64,000 nt of DNA from Lentinula raphanica. Lineage: Eukaryota; Basidiomycota; Agaricomycetes; Agaricales; Omphalotaceae. Of the stretch, positions 1 through 11,700 are shown piece after piece. Location: contig JANVFP010000024.1 in assembly GCA_027919835.1 (NCBI GenBank), positions 620,001 to 684,000 on the forward strand, given 5' to 3'. The stretch's first letter is position 1. Every line of letters starts with the position of its first letter. The notes beneath the pieces were generated by a model. The model did no database searches. It worked only from the letters and a program-made list of their open reading frames with translations, and was not told the origin of the DNA. Made by a program: the position numbers and the translations under genes.

Positions 1-1002
1 GCATATTATTCTCAATGAATGGTCCTCACCAAATGTCCTGTCAATACTTGGAGTAGACATGACATTTATCAAGGATGGGAAAATAGTGAATATTACTTTG
101 GACTGTGTGCCGTAAGTCTCGCTTGTTTTGCTATATGATTCATATGTTGATTTTTTTTACTAGCTTGACAAAGGCGCATACGGGGATATATCTGGCAAAG
201 AAATTGGCAGATTGTCTATGGGACTATAATCTAGAAGAAAAGACTTTGGCTATTGCTTGCGACAATGCATCTAACAACAACAAAATGCTTCAGGAGCTAC
301 CAACTTTGCTTCCCTCAACTGCGACAGCTGGCACTGAGTATCAAATTCAATGCTTCAGTCATATCTTGAATCTCTGTGTAAAAGCATTTCTTTCATTGTT
401 CGACACTTCCAAGAAAGCTGTGAAGGCTGATAGTACCCTGGCAGAGAATGTGGTTGGTAATTCTAGTAAAGATGAGGATGAGGTCGAGGAGGTTGAGGAT
501 GACAAGCTTGAAGAAGATGAAGAATCTGCACGGAACAATGGTGATTGGAATAAAATTGCTGAGCTAAGTGCAGCAATTGATGAGGTTTCGGTCTTGGGTG
601 AAGAAGATATAGTAGTCGGGTGTCGTACTGTCATAAAGATAAGCTCTAGTGATTGTTCAAATTATCTGGCTGACATGTATTGTAGCTTCGTAAGCTGGGC
701 AAGAAAATCCATAACTTACCCATACTTCAGGCAGAGCTGGCTGAGGCTTGCAAGTCTGAGCATATCGAAGTGAAGAAAATGATATGCCCAGTAGACACTC
801 ATTGGAACACATTGTGTGATGTTATTGAACGAGTGCTGAAACTTTGCCGTGGTCTGGACAGACTCCTCTCTCAAGGGAAACACAGACAAGGCAAGAACTC
901 ACTTTCTGCCTGGTGCCTCACTACAGAAGAATGGGAACTCCTGGAGGATATCTTGCCCATGCTCAAGGTAAGACAGTTAGTTTCATATGTTAAATTTATC
1001 AT

Positions 1003-1745
1003 TGTTAGGGTCGTGCCAGATAGGGTCGGAGGGGTCCGGAGATTCTGGAGTCGGACCTAGTAGGTCCTGAGATCGGACTTAGGAAGTACCGAGCAGGTAG
1101 GAAAGTGTACAAGACCCTACGGATGGTTGCGGGACTTGGTGCTGTTATTGACCAACACCTTCTACTTGCTGCGTGTCCCTGAGGGTAGGTGACGAACGTA
1201 AGGATCCAATAGGACTGTCGGACAGTGGGAAAGTCGGAGTCGGAGTCGGAGTCGGACTAAACAGAGAGTCGAACGGACTAGACGTGAAAGCAGAGGTTGT
1301 ACTAGATAGGACTGAAACTAGTACCAGAGGTAACTAGATCATACCCAAGTTGATTTCGAGGTTAAGCCTACAGTACAAACTACTAAGGCTTATATACCAG
1401 TCTCGGAGTAATCAAGTTCCGAGGCTGTCAAGTAATTAACAATAACTATTGTAAAGTCATAACAAAAGAATGAATGTACTTATTGTAAAATAAAAGACAA
1501 TAAGAGTGATAGGCATAAAGACAATAAGGACTGTGGCTGTGCCTCCGAATCGGATCGGAGTTACACACTAATAAGCAAGCAAACATTAAGTACAAGCTCC
1601 GGAGTCGGAGCCATCGGAGCCATCGGAGCTATAAAAGCCATCGGAGTAGAAATAACAAACATAAAATGAGTGTGAGGGGATTCAGGAGGGGTCTGGATCG
1701 GAATCGGATCAGAATCGGATCGGAGTCGGAGGTATGAATATAACA
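1003..1745 (+). mobile_element. Solo LTR, copy 1 (743 bp)
   Basis: The element starts TGTTAGGGTCGTGCC and ends GAATATAACA, giving the TG...CA termini of an LTR. It is flanked by a perfect 5-bp duplication, ATCAT (998-1002 and 1746-1750). No internal retrotransposon region or second LTR is next to it, so it is a solo LTR left by recombination. It sits within or beside an intron of the decayed hAT transposase. Two related copies lie at 12301 and, inverted, at 16599. The interior holds a run of GGAGTC-type triplet repeats. Confidence 0.93.
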
Positions 1746-2179
1746 ATCATATCCTAATGTATATCAGGTTTTTCGTCAGGCTACCAAGCATCTATCTATG
1801 AGTGCATGCCCCCTCATTGCGGACGTGACACCGGTCATCAATCTTATCAATAACTGACTTGAAAAACTGGCAAATGACATGACAAAGCCTCCAATAGTTT
1901 GAGCATCAGCTGCAAAGGGTAGAGCAGTGTTAACAGATGATTCGAAGATGTATTGGATCTGTATGAGTAAGTTCATTGCTTGATTTCAAAGTTCCCTCCA
2001 TGATTTATCTCAACAGTGCTACATCCAAAATATACATTGCAGTACTTCAATAAAGCTCAGTGGGAATCAACATGGATGGATACGGCGGTCAATATACTTC
2101 AAGAGGAGTGGAACGTGAGATATAAGGGATTGATCAATCAAAGTGTAGACCATAGAGCCAACACAGTAACTGTTATTTA

Positions 2180-3379
2180 TAAGGGTCTTCATGAGTCCTG
2201 GACAAGTCATACCTGTGACCTGACCTGCAGGTATTTTGCTCCAACATCCTGACCTGTGCTCTAAAGGTCTTCACGAGTCCTGGACAGGTATGACCGGGAC
2301 CCATGGTGCAGGTACCGGGCAAGGAAAATACTTGACCTGTAACCAGAATCTGACCCGTGAGAAAATATACCTGTCCGGCAGGTAATATACCTGGAAGTTG
2401 GCAGGTAACATACCTGCAAGTTGGCAGGTAACCGGCAGGTCATTGATTACACAGTTCACCTGTAGTTATTTGTAGTAAAAATAGAGAAAATATTAATATT
2501 ATGATGTAGCATTCATTAGGTAATGGATGCTAGAATGCACATACTATGAAACTGAAAGAAACCAGCTGCATAATCCCATTATTCCCTCTGAATCTATTGA
2601 AAGTCAACAACAGATTACAGTAGTGGTGGCTGTGACTCTAAAAGAAAAAAACAAGTTGTGTACACAGCCACTCAGAAAGGTCATGTGCAAATCCAAACAA
2701 GACCATACCAAATGTCCAAAATTTTGGACCATGTGTATGGTCTTGTTTGGTTTAGGGTTGGGCTTGCATTAAGGTTATGGGCTGTGGCTGTCACTCTGAA
2801 AAAAAAGTAGATGTGTGCACAGTCACTCAGAAAGGTCATGTGCAATTCCAAACAAAATTATACCAAATGTCCAGAATTTTGAAGCATGTGTATAGTCCTG
2901 TTGGGTTTAGGGTTGGATTCAATGGCTTAAGGTTATAAGCAGTGGCTTGATTTGAGATAACAAAAAATATTCTGTATACAGTCATTGAGAGCATAAAATT
3001 TTCCATTCTAATATGTACCACAGTAATAAGACCTTAGCAGGTCACAGGTACCTGCCGGTTATTGGAACTTGTAAAAAATCTGACCTGTGACCGGCAGCTG
3101 ACCCGTGGAGCCAGTAACCGGGACCTGCAGGTCTCATACCGGCAAGTACTGGCTGGTGACTGGGACTCGTGAAGAGCCTTACTGTGCTCACAGGTACCTG
3201 ACCTGCAGGTCCAGGTATATCTGCAAGTAATTTGACAATACCTGCAGATTACCTGGACCTGTCCCTATAAAGTATTTTTCTAAGTCTGACCTGTGCATAC
3301 AGGTACCTGGACCTGCAGGTATTCCCATGAATCTTACCTGCAAGTACATACAGGTTACCTGACCTGCTGTGGACCCTGA
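2180..3379. mobile_element. Outer hAT-type MITE, itself interrupted
   Basis: It is bounded by TAAGGGTC on the left and GACCCTGA on the right, imperfect inverted ends, and flanked by a perfect 8-bp duplication GTTATTTA (2172-2179 and 3380-3387). Removing the nested element at 2262-3181 and its duplication leaves about 272 bp. The body is full of GACCTG and ACCTGCAGGT motifs, which recur near the right end of the host hAT (3905-4050, 5237-5285). This makes it a non-autonomous derivative of that family. Confidence 0.85.
2262..3181. mobile_element. Inner hAT-type MITE nested in the outer one
   Basis: The termini are TAAAGGTCTTCACGAGTCC on the left and the near-identical inverted sequence on the right (ending GGACTCGTGAAGAGCCTTA). 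It is flanked by a perfect 8-bp duplication CTGTGCTC (2254-2261 and 3182-3189). Length is 920 bp with no coding capacity. The same inverted end appears at about 5262-5285, the probable right end of the autonomous relative. Confidence 0.92.
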
Positions 3380-3891
3380 GTTATTTACTCCATTATAGCT
3401 TTTTTCTGACAAGTTTTAAGGATATGAGCGATGTTAATATGGGTCTTTTTGATGAACTAGATCAATTTGGGAAAACTAAAGTGGACGACATACTTGATGA
3501 GTACCTCAAAAGCCCTGTTGATGCAAATATAGACCCTATCAATCACTGGGTGTCTCACTTGGATGTGCCTGGTGCTAAAGCTACACCTTTAGGCACCTTA
3601 GTGTAGAGGGCGCTTGATTTTCTCAGTGCGCCTGGTAAGTGAATTGACTATATCAGAGAAATAACATTTGAAGTTATGTATTCATCTTGTAGCGACATCT
3701 ACAGATGTTGAATGACTCTTTTCACATGTGGAAGCCAAGTATCAAAGCAAAGACATTTTCTTGGGTTTACATTGATTCGTTGCTTAATGGTACCATGTTC
3801 TTGGTTCATGGCAGGGTTTATACCTGAAGACCAAGTACTTGAATATTTTCGGGAGCTTAGAAGTAAGGGTGAGAGTAATGATATGGACTGA

Positions 3892-5285
3892 GATGTTTTC
3901 TCATTATATACACATTACTTGCAAGTACCTGTGAGTATTATGACTTGCCAGTTACCTGGTGATTCACAGGTATATTACCTGCCGGGCAGGTCATTATTCT
4001 CATGAGTCTATTCTCAGTCATGGGTCAAATATTTTGAGTCCCGGTTACCTGCATCAGGAAAAATACCCCTGACCAGAGGTCTTTCAAAGATACCAGAGAT
4101 TCCCCCAAAAGTCTCAAGTCCCTCAAATAGTTTAAAGTATCTAGACTCTCAGGACTCTTTGGGAAAAGGGCTCAAAATTTGGTTTCCTTGAAATTCTTTA
4201 GAATTGTTTCTAGGTTGTTCAAAGGTAACTCAGAGATCCCCAAAATGCTCCAGGTTTTTGGGAATAATCTGAGCTCTTCAGATACTCTAGAGAGCTTGGA
4301 TACTCTGAGCTGCCTAGGTTTTTTCCAATATCCTGAAGGTTTCTTGAGATTTTTCATATTCTCTGAATATCTTTGAAAGATCTTTGAATATCTTTGAAAG
4401 ATCTTTGAATATCTTTGAATATCTTTGAATATCTTTGAACATCTTTGAACATCTTTGAAAGATATTTGAGCTTCTCTGAAGACTTTGAATGTTTTCAAAA
4501 ATTTAAAATTTGAGATATTGAATATGCAATAAGATACTATTGCATCTTAACATCTAGAAGATAGTATAGTGTAGTAATACAGTGTAGATATCAGTTAAAA
4601 TATTACAACTCCCAGTTTTCAATAATATAGGTGGTCACATGACCTGCCACTGTAGACTGTGTACAATCAAAAAGAACTTCACCAGGTCAAAATCTGAATA
4701 TAGCTATAATAACATATACTATATACATTGTTATCTATTATATTTGTTAATATTACACATATATAATGGCTGTAATAATATATTATGATACATATAATCA
4801 GAATGTGTTCCGAAATTAATAGTTATCAAGTTCAAATACAGTATATCATAATATATGGGTGTTAGTAGTATAGTCAATATAAGAGCTATAGATAGAGTAT
4901 CATATGATGAAGTAAAAGTGATTGAATAACTTTTTGAATTATTTGAACTCATTAAAGAGCTTTGAAAAATCTTTGAAAGATATCTAAATATCTCTTAAAG
5001 ACTTTCAGAGATTCTCAGAGATATTCAAAGATTTCTAAAGATATTCAAAGATTTTTAAAGATATCCAAAGATATTCAGAGATTTTGAAAGACATTCAAGA
5101 AACTCTGAAGGCTTTAGGTTTTGGGGGGTGTCTCAGGAGAAACCGGAGACACTGAAGACTCTAGAGACCCCAGGCAACCTGGAATTCTTTGAGACCTATG
5201 TTGGGTAGCCCTGAGCACTGAATATTTTTGCTGATGTGCGTCACGGGTCCTGGTTATACCTGTCCAGAACTTGTGAAGACTTTCA
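3892..5285 (+). mobile_element. 3' subterminal region and right end of the first hAT
   Basis: Non-coding DNA after the transposase, rich in ACCTG/CAGGT motifs (3905-4050), then interrupted by the MITE at 4052-5236. It resumes at 5237 with CACGGGTCCTGGTTATACCTG and ends GTGAAGACTTTCA, a diverged copy of the inverted end found in the MITEs at 2262 and 3181. The left end lies outside the window, so the target duplication cannot be checked. Confidence 0.65.
4052..5236 (+). mobile_element. 1.2 kb MITE with CATCAGGAAAAAT ends (copy 1)
   Basis: It begins CATCAGGAAAAATAC and ends ATATTTTTGCTGATG, so it has about 13-bp inverted ends. It is inverted and highly similar to 5484-6629. The interior is AT-rich with a tandem ATCTTTGAA motif near 4376-4460. 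Flanking dinucleotides are TG on both sides, where the sister copy has TA. I see no transposase, and the short open frames are chance products of the repeats. Confidence 0.8.
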
Positions 5286-5289
5286 GTAG

Positions 5290-5400
5290 TGACAGGCATG
5301 ACCACCCACCCCCTGGGGCCATTTCCGGGACCCCCTTTGGGTTATCACAACTAGGTACCCAATAACTTATCGGTGTTCTTTTACAAAAGCTTCACTGTAT
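5290..5400. repeat. Short repeat shared with the arms of the 52-55 kb foldback
   Basis: The segment from GTGACAGGCATGACCACCC through CGGGACCCCC, ACTTATCGG and CACTGTATCCTGTGG also occurs at about 52212-52345 (inverted) and 55125-55255. In those places it forms the outer part of the second large foldback element. Here it is a fragment between the hAT right end and the R2 repeat. Confidence 0.75.
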
Positions 5401-6930
5401 CCTGTGGGCAGGTCGTGTTACCGCGGCCTCCAGTCCTCTAAACCCTTGCCTTGTCATCCCTGTTGTCCCTCCTTCGTGTCCTACATCAGCAAAAATGTTC
5501 TGTGCTCAGGGCTACCCAACATAGATCTCAAAGAATTCCAGGTTGCCTGGGGTCTCTAGAGTCTTCAGTGTCTTTGGTGTCTCCTGAGACACCCCCCAAA
5601 ACCTAAAGCCTTCAGAGTTCCTTGAATGTCTTTCAAAATCTCTGGATTTCTTTGAATATCTTTGAAATTCTTTGAATATCTTTAGAAATCTTTGAATATC
5701 TCTGAGAATCTCTGAGAGTCTTCCAGAGATATTTAGATATCTTTCAAAGATTTTCCAAAGCTCTTTAATGAGTTCAAATGATTCAAAAACTTATTCAATC
5801 ACTTTTACTTCATCATATAATACTCTATCTATTGCTCTTATATTGACTATATCTACTAACACCCATATATTATGATATACTGTAATTGAACTTGATAACT
5901 ATTAATTTTGGAACACATTCTGATTATATGTATCATAATATATTATTCCAACTATTATATATGTGTAATGTTAACAAATATAATAGATAACAATGTATAT
6001 AGTATATGTTATTATAGCTATATTCAGATTTTGACCTGGTGAAGTTCTTTTTGATTGTACACAGTCCACGGTGGCAGGTCATGTGACCACCTATATTATT
6101 AACAACTGTGAGTTATAATATTTTAACTGATATCTACACTGTATTACTACACTATACTATCTTCTAGATGTTAAGATGCAATAGTATCTTATTTCATATT
6201 TAATATCTCAAATTTCAAATTTTTGAAAACACTCAAAGTCTTCAGAGAAGCTCAAATATCTTTCAAAGATGTTCAAAGATATTCAAAGATCTTCCAAGAT
6301 CTTTTAAAGATATTCAGAGAACATGAAAAATCTCAAGAAATCTTCAGGATATTGGAAAAAAACCTAGGCAGCTCAGAGTATCCAAGCTCTCTAGAGTATC
6401 TGAAGAGCTCAGGTTATTCCCAAAAACCTGGAGCATTTTGGGGATCTCTGAGTTACCTTTGAACAACTCAGAAACAATTCTAAAGAATTTCAAGGAAACC
6501 AAATTTTGAGCCCTTTTCCCAAAGAGTTCTGAGAGTCTAGATACTTTAAACTATTTGAAAGACTTTAGACTTTTGGGGGAATCTCTGGTGTCTTTGAAAG
6601 ACCTCTGGTCAGGGGCATTTTTCCTGATGTAGTGTCCTTGGTGTTTTCCCGGAGGTCCTGTGGTGTTAAGAAACGAGGTGGTGGCCAAGGAGATGAAGAG
6701 CGAGAAAGAGGAAGAAGCGTGGGAGAAAGTAAAATACAGCACTTCTGCATTGAGATGCCAAGATGCCGAATAAGCACCAGCTCAGCGTGGGCTTAGCCAA
6801 TGATCAAAGGGGCTTGTAGGAATTGTTTAGGCCCAAATAAATGATTTAAAAAATCAGGACAAATACCAGAAAATTAGGGATAATTCAGGGGTATGCTTGT
6901 GAGGATGCTGGAGTGCATATTATGCTTCAT
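5401..6930 (+). repeat. R2 dispersed repeat, copy 1, split by a MITE
   Basis: The part at 5401-5481 (GTTACCGCGGCCTCCAGTCC onward) and the part at 6632-6930 (GAAGCGTGGGAGAAAGTAAA onward) together match the continuous copies at 11225-11700 and 21645-22185 (inverted). The MITE at 5484-6629 splits it at a TA. Short open frames here are not supported as genes. Confidence 0.75.
5484..6629 (-). mobile_element. 1.15 kb MITE with CATCAG ends (copy 2)
   Basis: An inverted near-identical copy of 4052-5236. It starts CATCAGCAAAAATG and ends CATTTTTCCTGATG, and is flanked by TA on both sides (5482-5483 and 6630-6631), the target of Tc1/mariner/pogo-type transposases. The uninterrupted R2 copies at 11.3 and 21.9 kb provide the empty-site comparison. 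It is non-coding. Confidence 0.88.
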
Positions 6931-8061
6931 AACATTATGCTATTATTTACACAGTACCCCTCTTTTATAAACTCACTGTAAGTTTTTGTACTTAGCATAA
7001 TATTACATAATGCCTAGAAAATTAGTTACATTATGTCAGGCTTTTGTGAGTTGAAAAATTTCCACAGCCCATTCTGTATCATAATATAGAGTTTATATAT
7101 TAGTTTAATGTCAATATAGCTTCTTACATTGATGTTACTAATATCAAAAAGATGTTGGAAAAGGAAATTATCTATATAGAACTTGGAAATTATCTGTATA
7201 ACAGTGTTAGGTGCTAGCACACTCTAACCCTCGAAAAGCACCAGATTCGATGGCTACAAGCTAGTCATCCTAAAACGCGGGGTAAAGACTGCTAAGCAGT
7301 ACGTCTACACTGCAAATTGGGACCTGGAGGGATGATATTTATCGTTGTTTGTTGGAGACTTGATGTTATTACAGACTAGAACATTCAGAAGGGACCAGAG
7401 TTAGAGAAATAACCAAAGCTAGAATTAAGCAAAATAACCGAACTGGGGTTCGGGTACAAAATACATGCAGCTTATATATGTTTCTGTAGGTACTGGATAT
7501 ATAAGGCAATTGTATATAAAGGAATGTCAGCTGTGGGACGCATCACCACAATGATAATCGTAATGTCATGACCCGAAGCTGGGACGTGTAAACCATTGTC
7601 GATATGACTTGACGACAAGTCAAAAATGAAGGCACGGGTCAATGTAGATACACGCGTCAAATGACAATGAGGGGATGAATAAACAATAAGAAGAGACGGC
7701 AGGCAAGGAGTTGCCTTGACTCATCTTGAGTTGCCTGTTGTCATCAGGAACAAACCATGACCGATAATATGCGCACGGACCCGAACGCGGTTAAGGGAAG
7801 TCGACTGGAGTGAAGGGAAGCCAGATGTACATGTACAAGCCAAATGGATTGCTGAAAGTTTATACACAACGTTGTTGACCTGAACGGAGTGCTGACAGCA
7901 GAATGAGCTGGAGAAACACGCATAGAGGCTGAAGTTGAATGGATTGAATTAAAGGAAGCCGAATGACGCATAGTTGCACCTGGGTTGTTTGTGAGTGGGG
8001 TTTGGGGTACAAGGGAGGGTTGCCAAGGAGTTTTGTGTCATTCCCAATGACCACACCCATA
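6931..8061. other. Unassigned stretch between R2 and the first foldback
   Basis: The part 6940-7100 resembles 11970-12130, so the R2-linked repeat extends this far. From 7205 (TGTTAGGTGCTAGCACAC) the sequence looks like the start of another LTR, but I found no matching end or duplication. The rest has no convincing coding region or RNA gene. Confidence 0.4.
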
Positions 8062-8689
8062 GCTGTAGAATCTACGCGAAGTACTCTGATAAGTCTCGAG
8101 CACAGCTTCGCGAAGTACACCGATACTCTCTCGAAGGGTCAAATTTTGGCTCTGGGGGCTATTATTTTTTAATAATATATATATATATTAATTGTATTTT
8201 CCATTAAAAAAAATAGAAAAAAAATATACAGCTTTGCGAAGCGGTGTGGCAAATGTCACAAATGATGGCATCAGCCAAAATGATGAGATCTGCATCATTG
8301 ATCTGCCTTTTTGGAAAAGAAAAAGATTTATATTGAAACCAGGGGTCATGAGAGTGCATATGGGTATTTAAAAATAGGAAATATCATATAGGAAGTATAT
8401 AGGGTATCCCAGGCACATCAAAGTTGCCTAAAAAGGAAATTGGTCTAAAAATAGAACTTGATCTCATCAGGTAGCAAAAAATCTGAAAAAATCATAAAAA
8501 ATACTCAAAAAATTCAGGGTCGCCTCGTTGGCCCTGAAAATGCAAAATAAAAAAAATACGCGACAAGTGTAAAAATTTTTATCACTCCAAATCATACCAG
8601 ATCCTCTATACATTGAGTATATATGATGTACATGCTATTTTTAGCACCCCTAGTACACTCAGACACTCAGAATGGCTTATATCATTCAA

Positions 8690-9190
8690 TATATTCAGCA
8701 CACTCAATGCTTATTATACTTAACACACTTAACAATGAAAAAACTCGGAATGGTAGTAATGTATATTATACTCAACACACTCAACAATGAAAAACCTCAA
8801 AACAGTGTTCCTGTGTATTATACTTAACACACTTAACACACTTAACAATGAAAAAAAACTCGGAATAGTAGTAATGTATATCATACTCAACACACTCAAC
8901 AATGAAAAACCTCGAAACAGTGTTCATGTGTGTTATACTCAACACACATAATGCACTTAACAATGAAAACTCTCAGAACAGTGTCCATGTGTATTATACT
9001 TAACATACTCAACACACTTAACAATGAAAAAACTCAGAACAGTGCTCATGTGTGTTATAACACACTTCATCAATCAATATAACATACTTAACAATCAAAA
9101 CTCGGAGTAGTGTTATCACAAATTATACTTAACACACTTCATCAGTAAGTATAACATACCTTCAATAGGACATTGTTATACTATAACACA
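8690..9190. repeat. AACACACTTAACAATGAAAA minisatellite in the left arm
   Basis: Imperfect tandem units of roughly 55-65 bp contain TATACTTAACACACTTAAC and AATGAAAAAACTCGGAA. The mirror array lies in the right arm at about 9945-10440. A related but shorter array occurs in foldback 2 (53210-53340 and its mirror). Confidence 0.8.
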
Positions 9191-9420
9191 CTTATAACAA
9201 CGAGTTTTGGGCGCTTATGGGCGCTTATTTGGGGTTTTTGAGTCGAAATTCATTAATAGTACACTCAATAATTTTTGTATGGGCTCCATATTGTGTCAGG
9301 ATGTTGTCTATATCATATTCCTCTAGATATAATTCAGAGAACTCGAAAATACAACCTGTGTGGCTAGCTATACTATAATCTTTTGTAATATAACAGTGTT
9401 TTATGTAAATGACAGTGCAT

Positions 9421-9714
9421 ACACCCATGTTATGAAGTCAAACTGCTGCTGGGTCATGAAAAGAGTCATCCTACAACCTATTTTATGCTGACTCTATGTG
9501 ATACAGCCAAGAGATCTGTAATGGGGGTCATTGAATATGACATCTATTGTTACATGTAAGTGTAGACATCTATAGTGTACATGAAACATGTACATGTGTA
9601 TCACAGTGTCCAACCTTTATGATAACTATCTGAATCATGTACAGACACTGCCAGTAGACTGTAGGAGTGCTTTCCTGATGGACCAGCATCAGTATACTTG
9701 CATTACATGGACAT
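9421..9714. other. Loop of foldback element 1
   Basis: The 294-bp unique centre. It closely matches the 294-bp loop of foldback 2 (53586-53879), with shared blocks such as ATCTGTAATGGGGGTCATTG and GTAAGTGTAGACATCTATAG. I see no open frame or known RNA motif. Confidence 0.8.
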
Positions 9715-11224
9715 ATGCATTGGCATTTACATAAAACACTGTTATATCACAAAAGATTATAGTATAGCTAGCCACACAGGTTGTATTTTCGAGTTCTCCG
9801 AATTATATCTAGAGGAATATGATATAGACAACATCCTGACACAATATGGAGCCCATACAAAAATTATTGAGTGTACTATTCATGAATTTCGACTCAAAAA
9901 CCCCAAATAAGCGCCCATAAGCGCCCAAAACTCGTTGTTATAAGTGTGTTATAGTATAACAATGTCCTATTGAAGGTATGTTATACTTACTGATGAAGTG
10001 TGTTAAGTATAATTTGTGATAACACTACTCCGAGTTTTGATTGTTAAGTATGTTATATTGATTGATGAAGTGTGTTATAACACACATGAGCACTGTTCTG
10101 AGTTTTTTCATTGTTAAGTGTGTTGAGTATGTTAAGTATAATACACATGGACACTGTTCTGAGAGTTTTCATTGTTAAGTGCATTATGTGTGTTGAGTAT
10201 AACACACATGAACACTGTTTCAAGGTTTTTCATTGTTGAGTGTGTTGAGTATGATATACATTACTACTATTCCGAGTTTTTTTTCATTGTTAAGTGTGTT
10301 AAGTGTGTTAAGTATAATACACAGGAACACTGTTTTGAGGTTTTTCATTGTTGAGTGTGTTGAGTATAATATACATTACTACCATTCCGAGTTTTTTCAT
10401 TGTTAAGTGTGTTAAGTATAATAAGCATTGAGTGTGCTGAATATATTGAATGATATAAGCCATTCTGAGTGTCTGAGTGTACTAGGGGTGCTAAAAATAG
10501 CATGTACATCATATATACTCAATGTATAGAGGATCTGGTATGATTTGGCGTGATAAAAATTTTTACACTTGTCGCGTATTTTTTTTTTATTTTGCGTTTT
10601 CAGGGCCAACGAGGCGACCCTGAATTTTTTGAGTATTTTTTATGATTTTTTCAGATTTTTTGCTACCTGATAAGATCAAGTTCTATTTTTAGACCAATTT
10701 CCTTTTTAGGCAACTTTGATGTGCCTGGGATACCCTATATACTTCCTATATGATATTTCCTATTTTTAAATACCCATATGCACTCTCATGACCCCTGGTT
10801 TCAATATAAATCTTTTTCTTTTCCAAAAAGGCAGATCAATGATGCAGATCTCATCATTTTGGCTGATGCCATCATTTGTGACATTTGCCACACCGCTTCG
10901 CAAAGCTGTATATTTTTTTTCTATTTTTTTTAATGGAAAATACAATTAATATATATATATTATTAAAAAATAATAGCCCCCAGAGCCAAAATTTGACCCT
11001 TCGAGAGAGTATCGGTGTACTTCGCGAAGCTGTGCTCGAGACTTATCGGGCTACTTCGCGTAGATCTTACAGCCTCAGCTGGGCGAGTTGACATTTGACC
11101 TGGCGGAGCCAGGGGTGTAACACAAAAAGGCAGTTCCGGGAATTGGTGGGAGGCGTTGAGATCCGGCATGAGCACGAAGGAGTCAGGAATCGTTGACGTG
11201 AGTCGACAATGTACTTATCCTGTT

Positions 11225-11700
11225 GAGAGGACTTCGTTAGTCGAGATGTAATCCATTCAGATGAATGGATTATGCATGGAATATAGTTGTAGTTGGCAGG
11301 CCGCATCACCGCGGCCTCCAACCCTCTTAACCCTCTGCCTCGTCGTTCCTACCATTCCTCCATCATCCTATGTTGTCGTTGGTGTTGTTTCCGCGGTCCT
11401 AAAGGGTTGTGGAGGAGGAGTGGTGGTCGAAGAGATGGGAGAGATGAGAGCAACAAGGCGTGAGAAGAAGTAAAAGACAGCGCTTCCACGTTTGGATGCC
11501 GAGATGCCAAATAAGTGCCAGCTCGGCGAGGGCTCGGCCATTGATCGAAAATGCGCGTAGAGGCCATTTAGGGATGAATAAAGGCTGGAAAAATATGGAA
11601 AAATAATAGGAAAATCAGGAAAAATCAGGAGATGTACTGGGAATATTTGAGAAATTTGTGGGGGTGATCATGAGTCATGTTATGCTTCATAACAAACAGA
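11225..11700 (+). repeat. R2 dispersed repeat, copy 2 (uninterrupted)
   Basis: It matches 21645-22185 on the opposite strand and the split copy at 5401/6632. Blocks include TCACCGCGGCCTCCAACCCT, ATGCCAAATAAGTGCCAGC and GTGATCATGAGTCATG. It starts near a small inverted repeat (TAATCCATTC/GAATGGATTA at 11249-11272). There is no coding region. It may be part of a larger retroelement, but I could not identify ends. Confidence 0.75.

Larger units (their letters stand above)
2..3891 (+). pseudogene. hAT transposase, decayed, 5' end outside window
   Basis: Would be a cut-and-paste hAT transposase with an RNase H-like DDE core and a C-terminal dimerisation region. The window opens inside the core, with SPNVLSILGVDMTF from position 2. 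After an intron at about 113-162 come AIACDNASNNNKM and QCFSHILNLCVKA, typical hAT core blocks, then an acidic linker. The frame changes near 690, followed by VDTHWNTLCDVIERVLKLC and LTTEEWELLEDILPML (770-969). The next block (1755-1975) has two stop codons but still reads SMSACPLIADVTPVINLI and LTDDSKMYWI. LHPKYTLQYFNKAQWESTW follows at 2020-2080. The dimerisation part (3424-3891) includes ATSTDVE-stop-LFSHVEAKYQSKDIF and ends PEDQVLEYFRELRSKGESNDMD. Frameshifts, stops, a solo LTR and nested MITEs make it non-functional. The parent element appears to run to about 5285. Confidence 0.85.
8062..11073. mobile_element. Giant foldback element 1 (3.0 kb palindrome)
   Basis: Two inverted arms, 8062-9420 and 9715-11073, enclose a 294-bp loop (9421-9714). 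The arms match almost base for base, so similar short peptides are predicted from both on opposite strands. Outer ends carry CTACGCGAAGTA and TTCGCGAAG motifs. From about CTGTARRATC inward they align with the left end of the KDZ element at 55311-55400. Arms also contain a minisatellite, and a GGGCGCTTAT motif repeated twice near the inner end. No transposase is encoded, so it is probably a non-autonomous derivative of a KDZ transposon. Confidence 0.85.

Noticed and set aside
1561..1746. Minus-strand frame in the solo LTR
   Set aside because: Made of the GGAGTC-type repeat inside the LTR. The same region is degraded at 12.4 kb.
4731..7220. Several 60-110 codon frames in AT-rich DNA
   Set aside because: They lie in MITE and repeat sequence and consist of the repeated ATCTTTGAA-type motif or AT-rich noise.
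7205..7320. Possible tRNA-like fold in a GC-richer patch
   Set aside because: No cloverleaf with proper arm lengths or conserved T-loop could be drawn.
7205..7760. Possible LTR starting TGTTAGGTGCTAGCAC
   Set aside because: No matching CA end, second copy or target duplication was found.
9225..9910. Two near-identical 67-70 residue open frames on opposite strands
   Set aside because: They are the mirror arms of foldback 1. The same frame is degraded in foldback 2 and shows no domain.
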